Below, piece after piece: positions 12,101-15,415 of a DNA stretch of 15,415 bases (position 1 is its first letter; the number at the start of each line of letters is the position of its first letter). A program made the position numbers and the translations under genes. The stretch is taken from the NCBI GenBank assembly GCA_902797565.1, contig CADBTO010000314.1, forward strand, positions 1 to 15,415. Direction: 5' to 3'. This DNA comes from an uncultured Lachnospiraceae bacterium (GTDB lineage Bacteria; Bacillota; Clostridia; Lachnospirales; Lachnospiraceae). The notes beneath the pieces were generated by a model that ran no database searches, was not told where the DNA came from, and saw only the letters and a program-made list of their open reading frames with translations.

Positions 12101-15100
12101 GTCCGCAACATTCCCATGTGCGTCATATGCCACATGCGGATCAACATAGCTCCCTTCGGTCGGCAGCGTGCTTTTCGGATCCCGGCTCACATCATCGCCT
12201 TCAATCACGCCTTCCAGCCGGATATCCGAACCATAGGAGATCTGCGCTGCAACTGTATTATCAAAAGTCTTCGCCTGTCCGGACGCGCCCCGCACATAGA
12301 GCGGTGCAGGCAGGATCTTTGCCCGCACGGTGCAGATGCCTTCTTCTCCCAGCACAGTGCCATTCCCATCTACCACCTTATAATTTCTGATATTCGTGCC
12401 GCCCCCTGTCTGGATCGCCTGATAGGATACCTGGACATTCTTATTCAGCACAGTCCCCGAACTGGAATCCCGGCAGACATCCTCCGGTTTCTCGGTTCCG
12501 GTCTTCAAAAATCTTCCTGTCGCGCGAAGTGTCAGGCTCTCGCCCGAAACAACCGCATTGCTTCCCTCTGTGATGTTCCTTAAGTACAACCCCACGTCGT
12601 CCATTCCGTCGTATACCTTATCCCTTGCGCAGATCAGCAGCTTTCTCGTTGTAAGTTTCCCTGTCTTTTGAAAACTTGCTGCCGCATCCGTCATGTGATA
12701 ATTGAAAAAGACATCTTCTGCGCCGATCTCTTTCAGCTGGTCTGCATCCCGCAGCTTCAGATCCGCCACATTGACTGTCTGCTCATATTCCGCATTTCCT
12801 TTCCATTCCACATCCTTTTTCACAAACGATGCCTTATAGAAAAACGGGCAGCTCTCCAGACGCTTTGCCTCTTCTTTTTCCATCGCATTTTCGAATGCAG
12901 TCTGGTCTGCGCTTACAAGGCCATATTGTTCCATCCACTGCATTTGATCCACATGAAACTCCAATGCCGCATCCGTGGTGCCGTCATATTCCTTCTCGCA
13001 TACATAGATCCCCTCAGAACCACGCCATTTAATCTCTTTCGGCAGGATCTTGATCGCAACGGTATCGGAACTCTTGGAATAGTGCGGCGATGCCCGCATC
13101 GTAACCGTCATGGTATACTCGCCCGCTTCCGTCGGCGCGTCCGCGCTGTCGTATGCCTCGCCGTTTCGTTTTGTACCAGTGTAGCGGTATCCTAATTCTC
13201 CTAGTAGATCTGCTTTCTCCTTCTGCCCAATATCCGTATTCTGATGCATGACGACGGTCTTCGCATCCAAAACAATACTCTTTCCATCAATGCTTCTGCC
13301 GTCATAGTGGTACTCATACGTCTGTCCGCCATCAAAATTCACTTGAAGATTACTGGAAGGATTCGTAAAGTTCCATTCAATATCGTCTATCCTGCCCTTA
13401 TAATTCTTTCCATCGCCCACGATCGTCACAAGATAGTTGCCGCCTTCTTTCTTTACGGCTGCATACTTTTCACCATCCACGCCATCTACCATGGTCCGGT
13501 ACTCAGCATCGGAAATCTCCACGCGATGCCCGACCACCGCCGTCTTCCAACAGATCACAGGGTGCTCCTCTTTCCCGGTTGGAACAATTTTTTCCGCCCA
13601 GATCGCTTCCCATTCCTCGGACGTACGTTTTTTCAGTGTGCTAAGATCCATGGGGTCGATCCGGAATGTCACCGTTTCCGTCCCTTCCGCAGGTTTATAA
13701 TTCGGATTATCAAGTTCCAGTGCCGTGATCGTAACATCTCCATCGCTGGCATTGTATGCACCAAGATCTGCTGTATCATCTCCCTTCGGCTGGTCCGGAT
13801 AGGATTTGCCATACATATTCCATCCGTAATAGTCATACGATTTTACTGAGCAGGTTTTTCCTTCGTTATACTGAAGCTTCGCCGTCGCCTTCGGACTCCA
13901 GTCCCGGTATGCATAGGTATGCGGCCCGTCTCCGGTCCAATAAAGCGGTGTCTCCGCCTGTTTCACCACATATTTATGTGTCGCCGTCTGGGAACCCTCA
14001 ACGGTGTAGTTTGGATTGCTCAGGCCCACTGCCTCCACCGTGTATTCTCCGGAGCTGGCCTCCGCAATTGCCTCCTCCTGATTCTCGATTTTATGTTCTT
14101 TCCCATCATCCAGTTCCTGCCGCTTCTGTTCCATCGTCTTTCCGCTGTAGCGATAGTCAGTCACATACACCGCTTCCCCGCCCACCGAGTCTACGACATA
14201 CGCACGAAATACATTCGGGGTTCCATTATATACCAACTCATAGGGATCTTTCATCGCAGGATCCACACTGGCATCATCGCAGTACCATGCCAGCTTCACC
14301 GGTCTGGGCTGGATGGAAAACTCCGCTTCTTTCACTGTCTCCTCATAATTTGCTGATGCCCCGATCGTAATCGTCACCGTATAATCTCCCACGGCCGTTG
14401 GTGCCGCGATGCTTTCCGCATAGATCGTGCCATTCCTTCCCTTGTATTTGATCACCATGCCATCCTGATTTGCCTCTGGATCATCGGTAACGTCCTCTGT
14501 CTGTTTCCTTACCTTTTCCCGCATGCTCTCTTTATAATGCGATGCGACATCATCCCCGCTGTCCAAAAGGTTTGTAATCGTATAGAAGAATTCGCTGCTG
14601 TCCTTCCCTTCTGAAATGGAATGCTTCCTGCTGGTGTAGTCCAGCTTAACCTCCGCACCCTCGTTGATGGTTATCTCTCGCTTCGCCAGCTCGATGTACC
14701 AGATAATGTCCCGATCGCCCTTATAATTTCGCATCCCGCTCAGCGGAATGGTATAGGTTCCCACATCATACACAGGCCTGTCACTGGTTGTTGTACTATA
14801 GTCCCCAGTTCCATCGTCCCGTAATTTTCGAATGACTCCCTCATCAACATACCATACAGGCGTGCTGCCCGCCTTCGTCTTTGGCCATGTATCTTTCACT
14901 TCTACAAAAAATTCATCCTGATTGCTGGTCCGCCACCCGGACTTTCTCCACCGGTGTACATTCGAATACAGTGCAACCGTGATTTTTCCCGCATCCGCAC
15001 CATACGCGCCTTCCGAAAGATCCCGGGGTGTGATATATGCTCCCTCTATGATGTCCTGGCTTTTCTCGCCTTCCTTCGATTCATACGTCCCTTCAAAGCC

Positions 15101-15415
15101 CACCACCTCGTAATTGGGATTCTGCAGGGTCATATTTTCAACGACCACTTTTTTCGACACCACCGGGGTGTCCTTGGTCCATGTACCGGCATCATCTGTC
15201 TGATATGCCACATCCATGCTCTTTACATACTTTGCGCCATCACTGAGGCCCGTGAGGTCTGCCTGCTCATTGTTCTTTGCCGCACGTGTGTAATATGCTT
15301 TCGCGTATGGCTGGACGATACCTGCATCCAAATCTGCCTGTATCACATCGCTCTCTGCTAGCTTATTCTTGTTGATACATGTATATGCAATGCTCCCGTA
15401 TGCAACCTCCGCATC
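9167..15415 (-). CDS. Giant MBG/YDG-domain surface protein with C-terminal FN3-like and Big_2 domains (5' end outside window)
   Basis: The frame is open from the right edge to the TAA at 9167-9169, 2,082 codons. A GTG at 15346 is in frame, but reading continues upstream of it, so the real start lies beyond the window. Domains, counted from the first codon seen: MBG-type beta modules about 1-685, with three NPNY motifs and DYTVTITIGASANYEETV-like strands; a supermodule at about 690-1228 and again at about 1243-1770, each with one MBG-type unit (DAPTEAGEYT) and YDG units (EYDGTTDA, VYDGMDDV, QYDGTKEA, TYDGTAEV); Gly/Ala-rich linker about 1790-1822; K/D/Q/T-rich linker about 1826-1858; FN3-like segment about 1884-1991; Big_2 about 1992-2082 ending KKIKVNVK. 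MBG and YDG modules are known from adhesin-like exoproteins, so an extracellular stalk or adhesin role is inferred. No cell-wall sorting motif follows. It is first in the visible operon; its promoter is not in the window. Confidence 0.85.
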   Translation of the reverse strand, partial: DAEVAYGSIAYTCINKNKLAESDVIQADLDAGIVQPYAKAYYTRAAKNNEQADLTGLSDGAKYVKSMDVAYQTDDAGTWTKDTPVVSKKVVVENMTLQNPNYEVVGFEGTYESKEGEKSQDIIEGAYITPRDLSEGAYGADAGKITVALYSNVHRWRKSGWRTSNQDEFFVEVKDTWPKTKAGSTPVWYVDEGVIRKLRDDGTGDYSTTTSDRPVYDVGTYTIPLSGMRNYKGDRDIIWYIELAKREITINEGAEVKLDYTSRKHSISEGKDSSEFFYTITNLLDSGDDVASHYKESMREKVRKQTEDVTDDPEANQDGMVIKYKGRNGTIYAESIAAPTAVGDYTVTITIGASANYEETVKEAEFSIQPRPVKLAWYCDDASVDPAMKDPYELVYNGTPNVFRAYVVDSVGGEAVYVTDYRYSGKTMEQKRQELDDGKEHKIENQEEAIAEASSGEYTVEAVGLSNPNYTVEGSQTATHKYVVKQAETPLYWTGDGPHTYAYRDWSPKATAKLQYNEGKTCSVKSYDYYGWNMYGKSYPDQPKGDDTADLGAYNASDGDVTITALELDNPNYKPAEGTETVTFRIDPMDLSTLKKRTSEEWEAIWAEKIVPTGKEEHPVICWKTAVVGHRVEISDAEYRTMVDGVDGEKYAAVKKEGGNYLVTIVGDGKNYKGRIDDIEWNFTNPSSNLQVNFDGGQTYEYHYDGRSIDGKSIVLDAKTVVMHQNTDIGQKEKADLLGELGYRYTGTKRNGEAYDSADAPTEAGEYTMTVTMRASPHYSKSSDTVAIKILPKEIKWRGSEGIYVCEKEYDGTTDAALEFHVDQMQWMEQYGLVSADQTAFENAMEKEEAKRLESCPFFYKASFVKKDVEWKGNAEYEQTVNVADLKLRDADQLKEIGAEDVFFNYHMTDAAASFQKTGKLTTRKLLICARDKVYDGMDDVGLYLRNITEGSNAVVSGESLTLRATGRFLKTGTEKPEDVCRDSSSGTVLNKNVQVSYQAIQTGGGTNIRNYKVVDGNGTVLGEEGICTVRAKILPAPLYVRGASGQAKTFDNTVAAQISYGSDIRLEGVIEGDDVSRDPKSTLPTEGSYVDPHVAYDAHGNVADKEGEASGEGLNGSAANNYTLRIPFTGRISPKRVSGITWTYKGGMETPEAKFTKGVYEDTVCEPDIGFYTEDDVYFVTRLGLDELISGRDYVARVEDTLRDSLGYKDYGIDPSELNRMYRFTYGKAGGGEVVEKDDTASLTVTTKGGDKTYTAIYTGKPLDLDGMLKIRYNNQDIQVEDLSRNLTYYYTGTMKNGTSYDNADAPTEAGEYTLTVTLEETEHYYQVQDQMTIRIMQKDAWITGGVRALDRQYDGTKEAGLDLSETTWAGLAEGDEAKILEALRGIQTMESSPLVYTAEFEGKDVARTAAGQIREQNVQIQGFGIRDADGLKAVSAADIFYNYTVPQDHTKVTMTKTAMITPRELTVAARDKTYDGTAEVSLYLEKNGERRSGVVEGEELTLRASGEFRKTGKEPEAKDVLLNAAGEPADKRVSFTFRKAEAGNEKTDIMNYRLVQLDGSDLPDGKNGTVKAKILPAELRVLGISAKEKTYDTTPFAELLQASGIRLEGAIAGEQIQLDLKNEYPTTGAYADADVAYDEDDEITEKEGGVVDTSGIHLTGSFEADNYVLRIPFKGKIQPKNVAGIQWRYEGAMEVPEAVFTDGVYAGTSCGAQISVFAEQDKQFANPLDRKRLVDGKTYIAKVTGTENRNYKLKQNASNQTYTFQYGMVEKEEEDTGKGKASQGTGTEGNGGYSGGGAASGGGYAGGGGAVGGGAGGGAAAGQDAKGQTDQKDQTDKKDDQKEQTDKKDQTDQKDQTDTGEAEKTTTKTASAPTKAQKQKAKISINGSLKVQHLGNSISATWGKASGASFYQVYASYVGSDGFELIKTVKANAARSVTIKKLDGQNVDSKKQVKLQIISYKSVEKKGKIEQVQLAKSLTMYVAGKDNKNWSNVKKIKLQKSSYSLAKGKKAAIQAQAVLEDKTKKQLERKSVSTFRYASSNSSVATVDKEGRITAAGKGECVVYVYALNGYAKKIKVNVK
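9806..10062 (-). repeat. Low-complexity Gly/Ala then K/D/Q/T-rich linker of the first giant protein
   Basis: A Gly/Ala/Tyr-rich run (short units such as GGGYAGGGGAVGGGAGGG) is followed by a run made almost only of K, D, Q, T and E, with repeated KDQTD and TDKKD units. It separates the MBG/YDG region from the FN3-like and Big_2 domains. Such linkers act as flexible, hydrophilic spacers; no binding role is evident. Confidence 0.8.
10106..11690 (-). repeat. MBG/YDG supermodule, copy B
   Basis: About 528 codons from LTVTTKGGDKTY to TYTFQYGM. The matching landmarks are YYYTGTMKNGTSYDNADAP, TEAGEYTLTV, QYDGTKEAGL, RDADGLKAVSAADIFYNY, DKTYDGTAEVSLYL, GEELTLRASGEFRKTG, AKILPAELRV, GIRLEGAIAGE, DNYVLRIPFKGKIQPKNV and GIQWRYEGAMEVPEAVFT. 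Copies are clearly homologous but diverged, so the duplication is old, with best conservation in the DAPTEAGEYT and YNY segments. Confidence 0.85.
11731..13350 (-). repeat. MBG/YDG supermodule, copy A
   Basis: About 540 codons from LQVNFDGGQTYEY to MYRFTYGK. Order of landmarks: GYRYTGTKRNGEAYDSADAP, TEAGEYTMTV, EYDGTTDAAL, RDADQLKEIGAEDVFFNY, DKVYDGMDDVGLYL, GESLTLRATGRFLKTG, AKILPAPLYV, DIRLEGVIEGD, NNYTLRIPFTGRISPKRV, GITWTYKGGMETPEAKFT. Every landmark recurs in the same order in copy B, at a spacing of 1,641 nt for the shared string GCTTCCGTCGGCGC (13125 and 11484). Confidence 0.85.

Noticed and set aside
15344..15346. GTG as the start of the first giant gene
   Set aside because: The frame stays open for 23 further codons to the window edge, there is no ribosome binding site, and no signal peptide follows.

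Overview
The window looks like chromosomal DNA from a Gram-positive, gut-type Clostridia; Lachnospiraceae-like is an inference. The support is moderately high G+C, strong AGGAGG ribosome binding sites, and very large secreted proteins built from bacterial Ig-like (Big_2), MBG/YDG and InlB B-repeat (Flg_new) modules. All genes read on the minus strand, so transcription runs from right to left. No tRNA, rRNA, CRISPR, transposase or phage gene was seen.

Layout in transcription order. (1) 15415-9167: the 3' 2,082 codons of a giant surface protein whose N-terminus lies beyond the right edge. It holds MBG/YDG-type beta modules, including a supermodule of about 547 residues present twice in tandem, then a Gly/Ala-rich and K/D/Q/T linker, a fibronectin-III-like segment and a C-terminal Big_2 domain. 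(2) A 34-nt spacer carrying two copies of a 12-nt Shine-Dalgarno block. (3) 9132-391: a second giant surface protein gene of 2,913 codons with signal peptide, three Big_2-like domains, a Gly-rich linker, a large central region with a 53-residue pure Lys/Asp tract and an unrecognised beta-rich domain, an array of InlB B-repeats mixed with MucBP-like modules, and a C-terminal region. An in-frame TAG at 8551-8553 (codon 194) cuts this gene inside its third Big_2 domain, leaving a 193-aa secreted fragment and a 2,714-codon downstream frame. (4) 341-297: a strong rho-independent terminator whose tail has been duplicated. (5) 156-1: the C-terminal part of an Rpn-family (PD-(D/E)XK) recombination-promoting nuclease, lacking its N-terminal half and running off the left edge.

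The two giant genes are closely spaced with no terminator between them and share linker styles and Big_2 domains, so they are probably one operon encoding a pair of cell-surface or secreted adhesin-like proteins. No LPXTG sorting signal, SLH domain or dockerin is visible at either C-terminus, so how they are held at the cell is not shown here. The most notable points are the lone amber codon in an otherwise open gene of about 8.7 kb, the large supermodule duplication, the Lys/Asp tract, and the unidentified central beta domain.
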